63,192 nt of DNA from an uncultured Bacteroidales bacterium (GTDB lineage Bacteria; Bacteroidota; Bacteroidia; Bacteroidales; Muribaculaceae), in contig CADAAI010000025.1 of NCBI GenBank assembly GCA_902785925.1, positions 1 to 63,192 of the forward strand, in the 5' to 3' direction. The notes under the pieces are model-generated. The model saw only the letters and a list, made by a program, of their open reading frames with translations, was not told where the DNA came from and searched no databases. The first letter of the stretch is position 1. Each line of letters starts with the position of its first letter. This document shows positions 44,039-54,338 of this stretch, one piece after another. The position numbers and the translations under genes are program-made.

Positions 44039-45478
44039 ATGGTTTCCTTCCTTATTAGTATTGTCGCCCTGGTGTTGGGCTACTTGATATATGGTCGCGT
44101 GATAGAGCGTGTTTTTGGTCCTGACGACCGACAGACTCCAGCTCTGGCTCACCCCGACGGAGTGGACTATATCCCTTTACCCACGTGGAAGGTGTTTATG
44201 ATACAGTTCCTCAACATCGCTGGGACGGGACCTATCTTCGGAGCTATAATGGGCGCATGGTTTGGTCCTGCGAGCTACCTGTGGATTGTGTTTGGTTGCA
44301 TCTTTGCTGGCTCGGTTCACGACTACATCAGTGGTATGATGTCGCTACGCCATGACGGAGCTGGCCTTCCCGAACTTGTGGGCAAGTACATGGGCAAAGT
44401 AATGCGCATCATCATGCTGGTGTTCTCGATGCTGTTGCTCTTGATGGTGGGCGCGGTGTTTGTCTATAGCCCAGCTTCAATTCTTGCTGGCATAGGCGGA
44501 AACGAAATCATGTGGTTTGTAGTGATTTTTATCTATTACATCATCGCCACACTACTGCCTATCGACAAAATCATTGGCAAGATTTATCCAATATTTGCCA
44601 TAGCATTGATTTTTATGGCTATAGGTCTGTTTGTTTGCCTGCTCATTAAGATGCCTCACATTCCTGAAGTATGGAATATCGGCAATATGGACTCCTGGAT
44701 GAGTGCACAGCAAAGCGGCGGCACCGACCTGCTTGGCGCGAAGGCCTATATGGCTAAGTATACGCTGTTCCCCGCCATGTTTATCACTATCGCATGTGGC
44801 GCCATCAGTGGTTTCCATGCAACGCAGAGCCCCCTCATGGCACGTTGCCTCAAGAGCGAGAAACTGGGGCGTCCGGTCTTCTACGGTTCGATGATTACCG
44901 AGGGATTTGTAGCGCTGGTATGGGCGGCTGTTTCATCGTGGTTCTTCTATAGTGGTGGCTGGCGTGAGGTACTCCCTCAGGACGCTGTCAACGAGTTCTT
45001 GGCCCAAGTGGGCAATACCGATGGAAAGTCGTTAATACAATATTTCAATGCTCCTGCGGTGGTGAAGCTCGTGTGCAGCAGTTGGCTTGGCGTGGCAGGT
45101 GGCATCCTCGCAATGTTGGGTGTAGTGGCTGCACCAATCACTAGTGGCGACACAGCGTTGCGCAGTGCCCGCCTTATCATTGCCGACTTTTTGAAATTTG
45201 ATCAAAAGCCCATCGCAAAGCGCTTGATGATTGCTGTGCCTATGTTTGCGGCAGTGCTTGTTCTGCTCATTTGGCAACTTGCCAATCCCAATGGTTTCAA
45301 CATGCTGTGGCAATACTTCGGGTGGTCAAACCAGACCCTATCGGTATTCACGTTGTGGACCGCTACCATCTTCCTTTATAAGTACAAAAAGTGTTACTGG
45401 ATAACTCTCATTCCGGCAATCTTCATGACAGCTGTGAGTCTCTCGTTCGTCCTGCTGCCGTTATTTTTATTTATTTGA
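44039..45478 (+). CDS. cstA: Carbon starvation protein A (CstA-type transporter)
   Basis: A 479-residue inner-membrane protein with many hydrophobic helices. CstA marks are GPIFGAIMGAWFGP, GSVHDYISGMMSLRHDGAGLPEL and the later GVVAAPITSGDTALRSARL. Family members import peptides or pyruvate. This short form lacks the extra C-terminal segment of E. coli CstA (about 700 residues) but is usual in Bacteroidetes. It stands alone, with a strong terminator 20 bp after the stop. Confidence 0.92.
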   Translation: MVSFLISIVALVLGYLIYGRVIERVFGPDDRQTPALAHPDGVDYIPLPTWKVFMIQFLNIAGTGPIFGAIMGAWFGPASYLWIVFGCIFAGSVHDYISGMMSLRHDGAGLPELVGKYMGKVMRIIMLVFSMLLLLMVGAVFVYSPASILAGIGGNEIMWFVVIFIYYIIATLLPIDKIIGKIYPIFAIALIFMAIGLFVCLLIKMPHIPEVWNIGNMDSWMSAQQSGGTDLLGAKAYMAKYTLFPAMFITIACGAISGFHATQSPLMARCLKSEKLGRPVFYGSMITEGFVALVWAAVSSWFFYSGGWREVLPQDAVNEFLAQVGNTDGKSLIQYFNAPAVVKLVCSSWLGVAGGILAMLGVVAAPITSGDTALRSARLIIADFLKFDQKPIAKRLMIAVPMFAAVLVLLIWQLANPNGFNMLWQYFGWSNQTLSVFTLWTATIFLYKYKKCYWITLIPAIFMTAVSLSFVLLPLFLFI

Positions 45479-45498
45479 TGGATAGTATAATATAGAAC

Positions 45499-45528
45499 AA
45501 GAAAAGGGGGCATCGGCCCCCTTTTCTT
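45499..45528. terminator. Bidirectional intrinsic terminator between cstA and valS
   Basis: AAGAAAAGGGGGC pairs perfectly with GCCCCCTTTTCTT around an ATCG loop, with T-rich ends on both strands. It can serve the convergent cstA and valS genes. Confidence 0.88.
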
Positions 45529-45555
45529 ATATCTAATTTTAAGATTCTAGGAAAT

Positions 45556-48255
45556 TTATCCCTTGAGTGCTGCGAGAGTCTCTTGCAGTGTGGCGATTTT
45601 ACTCTGAGCGTCGGCCTGTTTCTTGCGTTCGGCAGCGACTACAGCCTCGGGAGCGTTGGCAACGAAGCGCTCGTTACTGAGTTTCTTCTCCACGCTGGCG
45701 AGGAAGCCCTGGGCATATTCCAGTTCTTTCTCGAGTTTCTCAATCTCCTCGGCAACGTTGATGTTGTCGTGCAGTGGCACGGCAAACTCGGTGGTGCCAA
45801 TAAGGAACGAAGCAGCTGTAGGATCTTTGCTCTCAACTCTCTCGATGGCATCAAGGCCGGCGAGTTTGAGGATTACGGGTTGGAACTCGTTGGTCCAGTC
45901 GGAGCTTGCCACCTGCAATTGGAGCATGGTCTTGTTAGCGATATTCTTGCTGGCGCGTACGTTGCGCACGGCAGTAACTATCTCACGCGCCTCGTTCATA
46001 GCCTTTATGGCAGCCTCGTTCACGGCTTGTGGCTCAGGCAGCAGGGCATACATCACGCTCTCGCCTTCCTTGCGTTCGCTGATGTGTTGCCACAACTCCT
46101 CGCTGATGAATGGCATGAATGGGTGGATGAGGCGCAGCAGATTGTCAAAGAAACCTAGCGTTGCTTCCAGCGTCTTGCTGTCGATGGGCTGCTGGTAGGC
46201 TGGCTTCACAATCTCGAGATAGAGTGCCGAGAAATCTTCCCAGAACAGTCGGTAGATTGCCATCAGTGCGTCGCTGATGCGGAACTTGGTGAAGAGGTCC
46301 TTCACCTCGGCTAGGGTGCTGTTGAGTTGTGCGTTGAACCACTCGATAGCCAGACGGCTGTGTTCGGGTTGCTCGATATCAGCAACTTCCCAGCCCTTAA
46401 CGAGGCGGAACGCGTTCCAAATCTTATTGTTGAAGTTGCGGCCCTGCTCACACAATGCCTCGTCAAAGAGGATGTCGTTGCCTGCAGGAGCGCTGAGCAT
46501 CATACCCATGCGCACACCATCGGCACCAAACTTGTCAATGAGTTCGATTGGGTCGGGGCTGTTGCCAAGCGACTTCGACATCTTGCGACCTAGCTTGTCG
46601 CGCACGATACCAGTGTAGTAAACGTTGCGGAATGGCATGTCGCCAACAAACTCATAACCTGCCATAATCATGCGAGTCACCCAGAAGAATATAATATCGG
46701 GGGCTGTCACCAGGTCGGCAGTGGGGTAGTAGTACTTGATTTCCTCATTGCCGGGGTTGCGTATTCCATCAAAGAGAGAGATAGGCCACAACCAAGAGCT
46801 GAACCAAGTGTCGAGGGCATCCTCGTCCTGACGCAGGTCGTCGATGGTGATGTTCTCGTAGCCTGGCATCTTGTGTGCCTTCTCGAGTGCCTCTTCCTTA
46901 GTGAGAGCAACTACAAATTTCTCATCCTGCTCGTCGGTCGATGGCAGGAAGTAGGCTGGGATGCGGTGTCCCCACCACAGCTGGCGGCTGATGCACCAGT
47001 CCTGGATATTCTCAAGCCAATTACGGTAAGTTGTCTTATATTTTGGAGGGAAGAATTTGATGTCGTCGTTCATTACTGGTGGCAATGCGATGTCGGCAAA
47101 GTGTTGCATCTTGATGAACCATTGCATGCACAGGCGTGGCTCAACTGCGGTGTCGCTATTACGCTCGCTGTAACCAACCTTGTTATCATAGTCTTCAACC
47201 TTCTCCATCAAGCCGGCGTTTTCAAGGTCAACAACAATCACCTTGCGCACCTCGTCGCGTGTCATGCCCACATAGAGTGGTGACTGCTCGCTGATGGTAG
47301 CGTCGGCGTTGAAGATGTCAATAGTCTCGAGGTTGTGGTTCTTGCCGAGCATGAAGTCGTTAACGTCGTGGGCAGGAGTCACCTTAAGGCAACCAGTACC
47401 GAACTCGATGTCAACGTAGCGGTCCTCAATCACAGGAACAACGCGGTTCACGAGGGGCACAATCACCTTCTTGCCGCGGAGCCATTGGTTCTTGGGATCC
47501 TTGGGGTTGATGCACATGGCGGTATCACCCATGATGGTCTCGGGACGGGTAGTGGCTACCACTGCGTAGCGGCGGCCCTGCTCGTCGCGGTGCACGATTT
47601 CGCCCTCAGCGCCAGTCTCACCACTCATGTCGTCGTCGGCTACGTAGTACTTGAGGTAGTAGAGCTTGCTCTTCTCCTCGCGATAGATTACCTCCTCGTT
47701 GCTAAGCGCTGTCTGTGCCTTGGGATCCCAGTTTACCATGCGCAAGCCGCGGTAGATGAGACCCTTCTCGTAGAGGTCAACAAAGACGCGGAGTACGCTC
47801 TCACTGCGAATCTCGTCCATGGTGAAGGCAGTGCGGCTCCAGTCGCACGAAGCGCCAAGTTTGCGCAACTGCTGCAGGATGATGCCACCGTGCTCATGAG
47901 TCCAGTCCCATGCGTGCTTCAGGAACTCGTCGCGGGTGAGGTCGGTCTTCTTGATGCCCTGCTCGGCGAGGCGTTTTACCACTTTGGCCTCAGTGGCGAT
48001 GCTAGCGTGGTCGGTACCAGGCACCCACAGGGCGTTCTTGCCCTCTTGGCGTGCGCGTCGCATCAAGATGTCCTGGATGGTGTTGTTGAGCATGTGGCCC
48101 ATGTGAAGCACACCAGTCACATTGGGTGGTGGAATCACGATTGTGTAAGGTTCGCGCTCATCGGGCACCGACTTGAATAAGTCGTTGTCGATCCAGTACT
48201 TATACCATTTGTCTTCGACCGCTTTAGGGTCGTACTTAGTAGCCAAAGTGTTCAT
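45556..48255 (-). CDS. valS: Valyl-tRNA synthetase
   Basis: An 899-residue class I aminoacyl-tRNA synthetase charging tRNA-Val. It has the HIGH motif in [10 protein letters not shown] (about 48-57), the KMSKSLGNS loop near residue 535 and a CP1 editing domain between them. The C-terminal coiled coil (about 825-899, rich in [14 protein letters not shown] heptads) is the ValS tRNA-binding arm. The length is standard. A TATCTTTG promoter element sits on the minus strand at 48303 to 48296. Confidence 0.98.
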   Translation of the reverse strand: MNTLATKYDPKAVEDKWYKYWIDNDLFKSVPDEREPYTIVIPPPNVTGVLHMGHMLNNTIQDILMRRARQEGKNALWVPGTDHASIATEAKVVKRLAEQGIKKTDLTRDEFLKHAWDWTHEHGGIILQQLRKLGASCDWSRTAFTMDEIRSESVLRVFVDLYEKGLIYRGLRMVNWDPKAQTALSNEEVIYREEKSKLYYLKYYVADDDMSGETGAEGEIVHRDEQGRRYAVVATTRPETIMGDTAMCINPKDPKNQWLRGKKVIVPLVNRVVPVIEDRYVDIEFGTGCLKVTPAHDVNDFMLGKNHNLETIDIFNADATISEQSPLYVGMTRDEVRKVIVVDLENAGLMEKVEDYDNKVGYSERNSDTAVEPRLCMQWFIKMQHFADIALPPVMNDDIKFFPPKYKTTYRNWLENIQDWCISRQLWWGHRIPAYFLPSTDEQDEKFVVALTKEEALEKAHKMPGYENITIDDLRQDEDALDTWFSSWLWPISLFDGIRNPGNEEIKYYYPTADLVTAPDIIFFWVTRMIMAGYEFVGDMPFRNVYYTGIVRDKLGRKMSKSLGNSPDPIELIDKFGADGVRMGMMLSAPAGNDILFDEALCEQGRNFNNKIWNAFRLVKGWEVADIEQPEHSRLAIEWFNAQLNSTLAEVKDLFTKFRISDALMAIYRLFWEDFSALYLEIVKPAYQQPIDSKTLEATLGFFDNLLRLIHPFMPFISEELWQHISERKEGESVMYALLPEPQAVNEAAIKAMNEAREIVTAVRNVRASKNIANKTMLQLQVASSDWTNEFQPVILKLAGLDAIERVESKDPTAASFLIGTTEFAVPLHDNINVAEEIEKLEKELEYAQGFLASVEKKLSNERFVANAPEAVVAAERKKQADAQSKIATLQETLAALKG

Positions 48256-48295
48256 AATGTATTATAAATGTAGATTAATTTTCTAATTCAAGCTG

Positions 48296-48303
48296 CAAAG
48301 ATA
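48296..48303 (-). promoter_or_regulatory. -7 element of valS
   Basis: Minus-strand TATCTTTG, about 40 bp before the valS start codon. The -33 element is not evident. Confidence 0.5.
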
Positions 48304-48433
48304 GCAATTTTTTGCCATCTAGAAAAACGTGGATTGAAGATTGTTGCATAACCTGTGGATTTTCTTTCATTATGGCACAAAAAAGTGGACTCGATGTGAG
48401 CCCACTTTGGTTAAACGTTTCTTTACTTAGCTA

Positions 48434-48826
48434 TCAGGCGCCACACAGCCCCTCGAGCACTACTTTCTTGCCGTTGAGAGTGCCTTTCAGCTGATTGCCG
48501 CCACGGTACATCTTGCCAGTGAAGATAGTATTGCCATCGTCATCAAAGATGGTAATCAAGCCTGTTTTCTCATCTACGGTACATTGATAGTCATTCGACT
48601 CGCTATAGTCCGCCTTGCCAATGGTTGCCTTGCTTTCTCCCTGGAAATGGTCAACCATGACATAGATCTCTCCATCAGAGAAGCTGTACGTTCCGCTGAT
48701 GTGGGTCCACACCTGCTCAGTAGCAGCACGACGTTTTCCTCTCTTCTTCTTGCTCTTGGCATCAACGCTAGCTGGCACACTCGCCACCACCAGCGCCACA
48801 ATAATCAATAAAATTGCTCTTTTCAT
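48434..48826 (-). CDS. Small secreted hypothetical protein
   Basis: A 130-residue exported protein with a signal peptide about 1-23 (ending SVDA). A strongly basic patch follows (KSKKKRGKRRAA). The beta-rich rest contains GTYSFSDGEIYVMVDHFQG and an FDDDGNTIFTGKMYRGGN hairpin-like stretch. The repeated short beta pattern suggests a lipocalin-like or small barrel fold, but no family is certain. It is monocistronic, between valS and speA. Confidence 0.7.
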   Translation of the reverse strand: MKRAILLIIVALVVASVPASVDAKSKKKRGKRRAATEQVWTHISGTYSFSDGEIYVMVDHFQGESKATIGKADYSESNDYQCTVDEKTGLITIFDDDGNTIFTGKMYRGGNQLKGTLNGKKVVLEGLCGA

Positions 48827-48902
48827 AATGTAAAGGGGTTAAAAGAAATCAATTGAATTAAAGGAGCTAAAGAATGCTAAGCCAATTGTGCATTAGCAAA
48901 AG

Positions 48903-50780
48903 TTATTCTTTCTCTAGGTAGGTGTAGCCGTAGAGGCCCGAGCGGTAGTTGCGAACAAACTCGTTACCCTCGTCGGCTGTAATCTTCTTGGTGCGTATCG
49001 ACTCCGCAACCCACGACTCCACATTGCGCACCAGTTCCTTAGGGCTGAACTGCACGTAGTCAAGCACTTCGGCAACGGTCTCGCCATCAATTACTTGGTC
49101 AATCTCATAGTGGTCTTTGTACACATCGATGTGCACGGCATTGGTATCGCCAAACAGGTTGTGCAAGTCACCCAATATCTCCTGATAGGCACCCACTAGG
49201 AACACGCCTAGATAGTAGTGCTCGCCATCTTTGAGTTGATGAACAGGCAGGAAGTGTGAGAATCCCTGGTTGGAGATGAAATTGCCTATCTTACCGTCGC
49301 TGTCGCAAGTGATGTCCTGAAGGGTGGCAAATCGGTCGGGACGCTCGTTGAGGCGGCCCAGAGGCACCACGGGGAACACCTGGTCAATAGCCCAAGAGTC
49401 AGGCAGTGACTGGAATAGTGAGAAGTTACAGAAGTATTTCTCGGGAAGCATCTTAGCTACGCTGCGCAGCTCCTGAGGGGCGTGCTTCATGTCGCTCACG
49501 AGCATGTTCACCTCGCGGGCAACGCTCCAGAATAGCTTCTCGACCATCGCACGAGTGCGCAGGTCAAGCAGTCCCAGACTGAAGCGGTCGAGTGCCTCTT
49601 CTCTGATTTGCAGTGCGTCGTGCCAGTCCTCGAGCAGTCGTGCCATGTTTATCTTGTCGTAGATTTCATACAGGTCACGCACGAGCTCGTTCTCGTCGTC
49701 ACGCAGCTGGTCTTCCTTGTCGTCCCAGCGTGGCAGACTTGCTGTCTCGAGCACCTCTACAACGAGCACCGAGTGGTGTGCCGTTAGGCTGCGACCGCTC
49801 TCGGTGATGATGTTGGGGTGCTTGAGCCCGTGCTTGTTGCAAGAGTCCACTAGCTGGTACACCGAGTCGTTTACATACTCTTGAATGGAGTAGTTCATGC
49901 TGTTTTCGCTCGCACTGTTTCGGGTGCCGTCGTAGTCTACGCCAAGTCCGCCACCAATGTCGATGAAATCAATGTCGAAGCCAAGTTGCGACAGCTGCAC
50001 ATAGAATTGGCATGCCTCGCGCAGTGCGTTCTTGATGCGGCGAATCTTGGTCACTTGGCTGCCTATGTGGAAATGGATGAGTTTGAGGCAGTCAACCATC
50101 TTCTTCTCTTGCAGAAACTCCATGGCGCTCTGTAGCTCGCTGGTATTCAGGCCAAACTTACTGCGGTCGCCACCGCTCTCTTCCCATTTGCCGCTGCCGC
50201 TGCTCGAGAGCTTGATGCGTATGCCCACATTGGGACGCACGTTCAGGCGCTTGGCAACCGATGTGATGAGCTTGAGCTCGTTCAGTTTCTCAACCACGAG
50301 GAAGATGCGACGACCCATCTTCTGCGCCAGCAGCGCGAGTTCTATATAGTTCTCATCCTTGTAACCGTTGCAAATTATGAGCGAATTCTCAGTAATCTTA
50401 CCCATGTTCATTGCCAACACAGCATGTAGTTCAGGTTTCGAACCGGCCTCAAGGCCTATGTTGAACTTGCGGCCATGGCTCACAATCTCCTCCACCACGG
50501 GCTGCATCTGGTTCACCTTGATGGGGTAGATGATGAAGTTCTTGGCCTGGTAGTCATATTCCTTGGCGGCTTTCTTGAAGCAGCTCGAAATTTTCTCGAT
50601 GCGGTTGTCGAGGATGTCGGGGAAGCGCAGCAGCACTGGCGCACCTATGTTGCGCTGCCTGAGCTCGTTCATCACTTCCACCAGGTCGACACCGGTGTAG
50701 GTCTGCTTCGGAGTCACTGTCATGTGACCTTTTTCATTGATTGAGAAGTACTTGAGGCCCCAACCAGTGATGTTATACAT
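48903..50780 (-). CDS. speA: Biosynthetic arginine decarboxylase
   Basis: At least 625 residues; a PLP-dependent fold-type III decarboxylase making agmatine from arginine for polyamine synthesis. PLP-barrel parts are visible: FIIYPIKVNQMQPVVEEI with the PLP lysine, the HIGSQ motif, IDIGGGLGVDYDG, and the C-terminal HIDVYKDHYEIDQ region. The family N-terminus (usually MRKWRIEDSAELYNI) continues upstream of this ATG: SKWRIEDSAE is encoded at 50810-50781, and the codon in the usual ATG position (50813-50811) is ATC. A stop lies further up with no ATG, GTG or TTG between. So either the protein starts at this internal ATG or a rare start codon is used. Confidence 0.93.
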   Translation of the reverse strand: MYNITGWGLKYFSINEKGHMTVTPKQTYTGVDLVEVMNELRQRNIGAPVLLRFPDILDNRIEKISSCFKKAAKEYDYQAKNFIIYPIKVNQMQPVVEEIVSHGRKFNIGLEAGSKPELHAVLAMNMGKITENSLIICNGYKDENYIELALLAQKMGRRIFLVVEKLNELKLITSVAKRLNVRPNVGIRIKLSSSGSGKWEESGGDRSKFGLNTSELQSAMEFLQEKKMVDCLKLIHFHIGSQVTKIRRIKNALREACQFYVQLSQLGFDIDFIDIGGGLGVDYDGTRNSASENSMNYSIQEYVNDSVYQLVDSCNKHGLKHPNIITESGRSLTAHHSVLVVEVLETASLPRWDDKEDQLRDDENELVRDLYEIYDKINMARLLEDWHDALQIREEALDRFSLGLLDLRTRAMVEKLFWSVAREVNMLVSDMKHAPQELRSVAKMLPEKYFCNFSLFQSLPDSWAIDQVFPVVPLGRLNERPDRFATLQDITCDSDGKIGNFISNQGFSHFLPVHQLKDGEHYYLGVFLVGAYQEILGDLHNLFGDTNAVHIDVYKDHYEIDQVIDGETVAEVLDYVQFSPKELVRNVESWVAESIRTKKITADEGNEFVRNYRSGLYGYTYLEKE

Positions 50781-50885
50781 TTCGGCGCTGTCCTCTATAC
50801 GCCACTTGCTGATGCTGCTCGTAGTTGTAAGGTTTTAAAGGGTGAATAATATTTAAGGGTGGGGAAGAGCCCACTTTCTAAGTTG

Positions 50886-50914
50886 CAAAAATACAATTAA
50901 AAACTTAAAAACAA
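50886..50914 (-). promoter_or_regulatory. Promoter of speA
   Basis: Minus-strand TATTTTTG (50893 to 50886) with TTG (50914 to 50912) 18 bp upstream. Confidence 0.5.
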
Positions 50915-50936
50915 GAATTTTTCTAGAGAAAATGCC

Positions 50937-50944
50937 TACCTTTG
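50937..50944 (+). promoter_or_regulatory. -7 element of the DEAD-box helicase gene
   Basis: TACCTTTG, 30 bp before the start codon at 50975. Confidence 0.6.
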
Positions 50945-50974
50945 CACCCAAAATAAAAAAATCAACTCTCTATA

Positions 50975-52852
50975 ATGGCAACTTTCAAAGATTTAGGCGT
51001 GCGCGACGACCTGTTGCGCGCTATCGAACTGATGGGTTATGAGAAACCAATGCCCATCCAGGAAATGGTAATACCTCACCTGCTCAACGAGGAGAGCGAC
51101 GTGGTGGGACTAGCACAGACGGGAACTGGCAAGACTGCGGCTTTCGGTCTGCCAATGCTGCAGCGCATCGACACCTCGTCGCGTGCCACTCAGGCGCTTA
51201 TCCTCGACCCTACGCGTGAGCTCTGTCTGCAGACTAAGACCGACCTTGAGGACTACTCACGCTTTATCGATGGGCTGGAGGTGCTGGCTGTCTATGGTGG
51301 TGCGAGCATCGAGCCTCAAATCAAGGCGGTTAAGCGTGGAGTGCAGGTGATTGTTGCCACTCCGGGCCGCTTGCAGGACCTCATCAGGCGTGGTGTGGTG
51401 AAGCTCGATGATGTGCGCACCGTCATCCTCGACGAGGCCGACGAGATGCTCAATATGGGATTTGTCGACGACATCAATGAGATTCTGAGTCATGTCCCCA
51501 ACGAGCGCAAGATGCTGCTTTTCAGCGCCACTATGCCTCGTGAAATCGCCGATATAGCCAAGAACTATATGCACGAACCGGTGGAATTTGTTGCTGGCAC
51601 TCGCAACGAGGGCTCAGCCAATGTGCGCCACCTTTACTATATGGTAAATGCTCGCGACAAGTATTTGGCGCTCAAGCGCATTGTCGACTACCTGCCACGC
51701 ATCTATGGTATAGTTTTCTGTCGCACGCGCGCCAGTGCTCAAGAGGTGGCTTCACAGCTCATTCAGGATGGATATGACGCCGACGCACTACACGGCGACT
51801 TGTCGCAGGCACAGCGCGACGCCGTAATGAAAAAGTTCCGCGAGCGCAACCTGCAACTGCTGGTTGCTACCGATGTCGCAGCTCGTGGCCTCGATGTGAA
51901 CGACCTGACTCACATCATCAGCTACAGTTTGCCTGATGACAACGACATCTACAACCATCGCAGTGGACGCACGGGCCGTGCTGGCAAGACGGGTATTTCC
52001 ATCGCCATCATACACAGCCGCGAACGCAGTAAACTGCGCCAAATCGAGAAGCACATTGGCAAGGAATTTGAGCGCCGCGAGGTGCCTAAGGCCGAGGAAA
52101 TCATCGAGAAGCAGCTTTTCAATCTCGCCGACCGTCTCGAGAACGTCGAGGTGCGCGAGGACGAGATTGCACCCTATCTGCCCAACGTGCTCAAGAAACT
52201 CTCTTGGCTCAGTGGAGAGGACGTCATTAAGCGTCTGCTCTCGCTCGAGTTCAACCGCATGCTCGACTACTACAAGAAGGCGCCGGTCATCGATTTCGTG
52301 CCCGAGAAAAAAGAGCGCAAGCGTGGTGAGAAGCAGCCGCGCAACGAGCGCAACCGCAAGCCCAACGGCGAGAAGGACCGTCGCACTGGCGAGGAAGGCT
52401 ACGACCGCGTGTTCATTAATGTGGGCAAGGCTCACGGCTTCTATGCACCCGATCTCATCCGCCTCATCAACACCAATGCTTCGGGGCAGCACATTGGCAT
52501 CGGTCGCATCGACCTCTTGACCAACTACTCACTCTTCGACGTGCAGCAGGGCGAGGCTCACAAGGTCATTAATGCATTGCGCAACAGCGATTTCTACGGC
52601 AAGCGGCTCTATCTTGAGATTGCCGATGCCCACAAGGACTATTCAGCCATCAGTCTTGAGGGCGAGGTGAAGAGGAACCGTGCCGAGCGCAGGCGTCTTA
52701 AGTTCGAGGCAATGGGGCGCGAGCAGCACCGTCGCAATGAGCGACGCACCCGACGCGATGCCGAGCGTGGCTTCAAGGGCCGTGGCAAGAAAGATCAGGA
52801 ACCTGCCGGCAACTACGACAAGTTCATAAAGAAATCACGACGCAAGAAATAA
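50975..52852 (+). CDS. DEAD-box RNA helicase with DbpA-type RNA-binding domain
   Basis: A 625-residue ATP-dependent RNA helicase. It shows Walker A AQTGTGKTAAFG, PTREL, DEAD in ILDEADEML, SATMP, ATDVAARGLDV and HRSGRTGRAGKTG. After a basic linker, a DbpA/CsdA-type RNA-binding domain (about 475-550, FINVGKAHGFYAPDLIRLIN) is followed by an arginine-rich tail ending KKSRRKK. The likely role is ribosome assembly or mRNA unwinding, as for DeaD/CsdA. A single gene with its own promoter and terminator. Confidence 0.95.
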   Translation: MATFKDLGVRDDLLRAIELMGYEKPMPIQEMVIPHLLNEESDVVGLAQTGTGKTAAFGLPMLQRIDTSSRATQALILDPTRELCLQTKTDLEDYSRFIDGLEVLAVYGGASIEPQIKAVKRGVQVIVATPGRLQDLIRRGVVKLDDVRTVILDEADEMLNMGFVDDINEILSHVPNERKMLLFSATMPREIADIAKNYMHEPVEFVAGTRNEGSANVRHLYYMVNARDKYLALKRIVDYLPRIYGIVFCRTRASAQEVASQLIQDGYDADALHGDLSQAQRDAVMKKFRERNLQLLVATDVAARGLDVNDLTHIISYSLPDDNDIYNHRSGRTGRAGKTGISIAIIHSRERSKLRQIEKHIGKEFERREVPKAEEIIEKQLFNLADRLENVEVREDEIAPYLPNVLKKLSWLSGEDVIKRLLSLEFNRMLDYYKKAPVIDFVPEKKERKRGEKQPRNERNRKPNGEKDRRTGEEGYDRVFINVGKAHGFYAPDLIRLINTNASGQHIGIGRIDLLTNYSLFDVQQGEAHKVINALRNSDFYGKRLYLEIADAHKDYSAISLEGEVKRNRAERRRLKFEAMGREQHRRNERRTRRDAERGFKGRGKKDQEPAGNYDKFIKKSRRKK

Positions 52853-52874
52853 GAATGACTATGAGTAAGTAACT

Positions 52875-52908
52875 AAGAGTGGCTAGGTTTTCCTAGCCAT
52901 TCTTTTTT
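52875..52908 (+). terminator. Intrinsic terminator of the helicase gene
   Basis: AAGAGTGGCTAGG pairs with CCTAGCCATTCTT (one G/U), followed by TTTTT. Confidence 0.85.
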
Positions 52909-53018
52909 ATTAGTATCCGGTAATAAACACAATAAAACCTTGTATTTCGCTGATAATTAGTTTGCAACGCCATTTTATTGCTTGGTGGGCTTGGCTTTTT
53001 ATTACGACTGCATTTGTC

Positions 53019-53059
53019 AGCTCCCCCTCTAAGATAGAGGGGGTAAGGGGGAGTATGAC
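53019..53059. repeat. Intergenic palindromic repeat (REP-like)
   Basis: A single copy of CCCCCTCTA-AGA-TAGAGGGGG followed by TAAGGGGGAGTATGAC. CTCCCCC can pair with either of two G-rich segments. The same element is found three times in frame inside the gene at 1468-4161. Here it lies between convergent genes. Confidence 0.85.
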
Positions 53060-53105
53060 AGAATCAAGACATTGTTTATCAAGCTATTTCCACTTTCCCC
53101 TGACA

Positions 53106-53852
53106 TTAATGATTCTTTTTTATTCCTAGTTTGCGGCCCAAATGCCTCAGCGCAAACTTCACGTGCCGCAGCATCGTTGGCACGGTGCCGTAGTAGTGGC
53201 ACATGATGCGGTAGCGTTCCTTGAGCGAACGCTTGTGGTTCTTAGTGGTTAGGCCGTCGGTCAGGAAGCTGATGATGGGAGTGCCGCCCACACAGGCACA
53301 GTTGCCACTCTTGCGCAGTACCTTAATGCACCAGTCGTAGTCAGCACTTAAGCGGTAACTCATGTCGTAGTGGGGGCACAGTTCGCGGCGCGCGATAAAT
53401 GCCTGGTGGCACACCAGCATTCCGTCTTTAAAGCTCTCCCAGTCGAGGTGCTCAGGTGCAGTGAGATGACGCATGCCCACCACGTTCCTGTCGGCATCCA
53501 CGAGCTGAGTCTGTCCGTATATCACGTCAGGACGCTCTTGGGCTTTCTCAGCTATGCAGGCAAGCGTTTCGGCGCTGGCAAATGCGTCGCCGGCATTTAA
53601 GAAGATCAGGTAGTCGCCCTTGGCACGGTCTATCGCCTTGTTCATCGCATCATATAGACCCTTATCAGGCTCGCTCCACACCACAGTCCCTGCTATCGCT
53701 GCCTCGTCGACGAGCCGCAGCGTGTCGTCGCTCGATGCACCATCAATCACGAGGTATTCAAAGTCGCGGAACGACTGCTCAGCCACACTCTTGAGGGTGG
53801 GAGGCAGCACCGATGCCGCGTTATAGGTCACTGTTATTATCGAGAAAAGCAC
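53106..53852 (-). CDS. Family 2 glycosyltransferase
   Basis: A 248-residue GT-A fold glycosyltransferase of the WcaA/WbbD type. The N-terminus SIITVTYNAA, nucleotide-binding VIDGASSDDT and metal-site segment FLNAGDAF are visible. A C-terminal basic part (RHVKFALRHLGRKLGIKK) may touch the membrane. It probably adds one sugar in surface polysaccharide synthesis. It is not inside a polysaccharide cluster, so acceptor and donor remain open. Confidence 0.9.
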   Translation of the reverse strand: MLFSIITVTYNAASVLPPTLKSVAEQSFRDFEYLVIDGASSDDTLRLVDEAAIAGTVVWSEPDKGLYDAMNKAIDRAKGDYLIFLNAGDAFASAETLACIAEKAQERPDVIYGQTQLVDADRNVVGMRHLTAPEHLDWESFKDGMLVCHQAFIARRELCPHYDMSYRLSADYDWCIKVLRKSGNCACVGGTPIISFLTDGLTTKNHKRSLKERYRIMCHYYGTVPTMLRHVKFALRHLGRKLGIKKNH

Positions 53853-53938
53853 AAGCGTTAAGTGTTACTTTAAAGTGTTTGTATGTCTTTGTTTAGAAGG
53901 CGCAGCCCCTTTTTGCATTGTGAGTTGTGCATTAAAAA

Positions 53939-54328
53939 TCACCATCCAAAAATATTTCTAAGCACTAGCCACGCTACCACTGTCACCAGCAGGATGCCTA
54001 TGCTCACGGGGTGATTCAAGGCATTGTTAAGACCTGGCCATCGCTTTTTAAGCACGTCGGCAAGTAGGTATAGGCCTATCAGTGGCAGGGCAACGAGTAG
54101 CAGAGCGTTGTAGTGGGCGGCACCGGCAAGGTCGCCGTTTAGCATCGCGTGGATGGCGCGTTGGGTGCCACAGCCAGGGCACTTCAAGCCCAGAAGACTG
54201 TAGAACGGACACTTGGGAAAAAATTTGCTCAGTGTGGGGTTTGAAGGGTCGAAGTTGAAATACACCACAACCCCTATCAGCACAATCAGTGCCGCTAGCG
54301 TCACAAGCACTATCCTCTTGGTGCTCAT
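53939..54328 (-). CDS. DUF2752 membrane protein
   Basis: A 129-residue integral membrane protein of the DUF2752 family. A first helix (about 5-24) precedes the diagnostic CPFYSLLGLKCPGCGTQRA, and two more helices follow. An upstream extension to 54442 is open, but ATG 54328 (MSTKRIVLV) is the family-like start and lies 11 bp after the stop of the GYF/CD225 gene, with which it is probably co-transcribed. The function is unknown; the CPxCG motif suggests metal binding or a redox role. Confidence 0.85.
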   Translation of the reverse strand: MSTKRIVLVTLAALIVLIGVVVYFNFDPSNPTLSKFFPKCPFYSLLGLKCPGCGTQRAIHAMLNGDLAGAAHYNALLLVALPLIGLYLLADVLKKRWPGLNNALNHPVSIGILLVTVVAWLVLRNIFGW

Positions 54329-54338
54329 CACTGCTGTG

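Noticed and set aside
47335..48180. A 281-codon plus-strand frame opposite valS
   Set aside because: Antisense to the valS catalytic core; low-complexity Val/His/Leu composition typical of a shadow.
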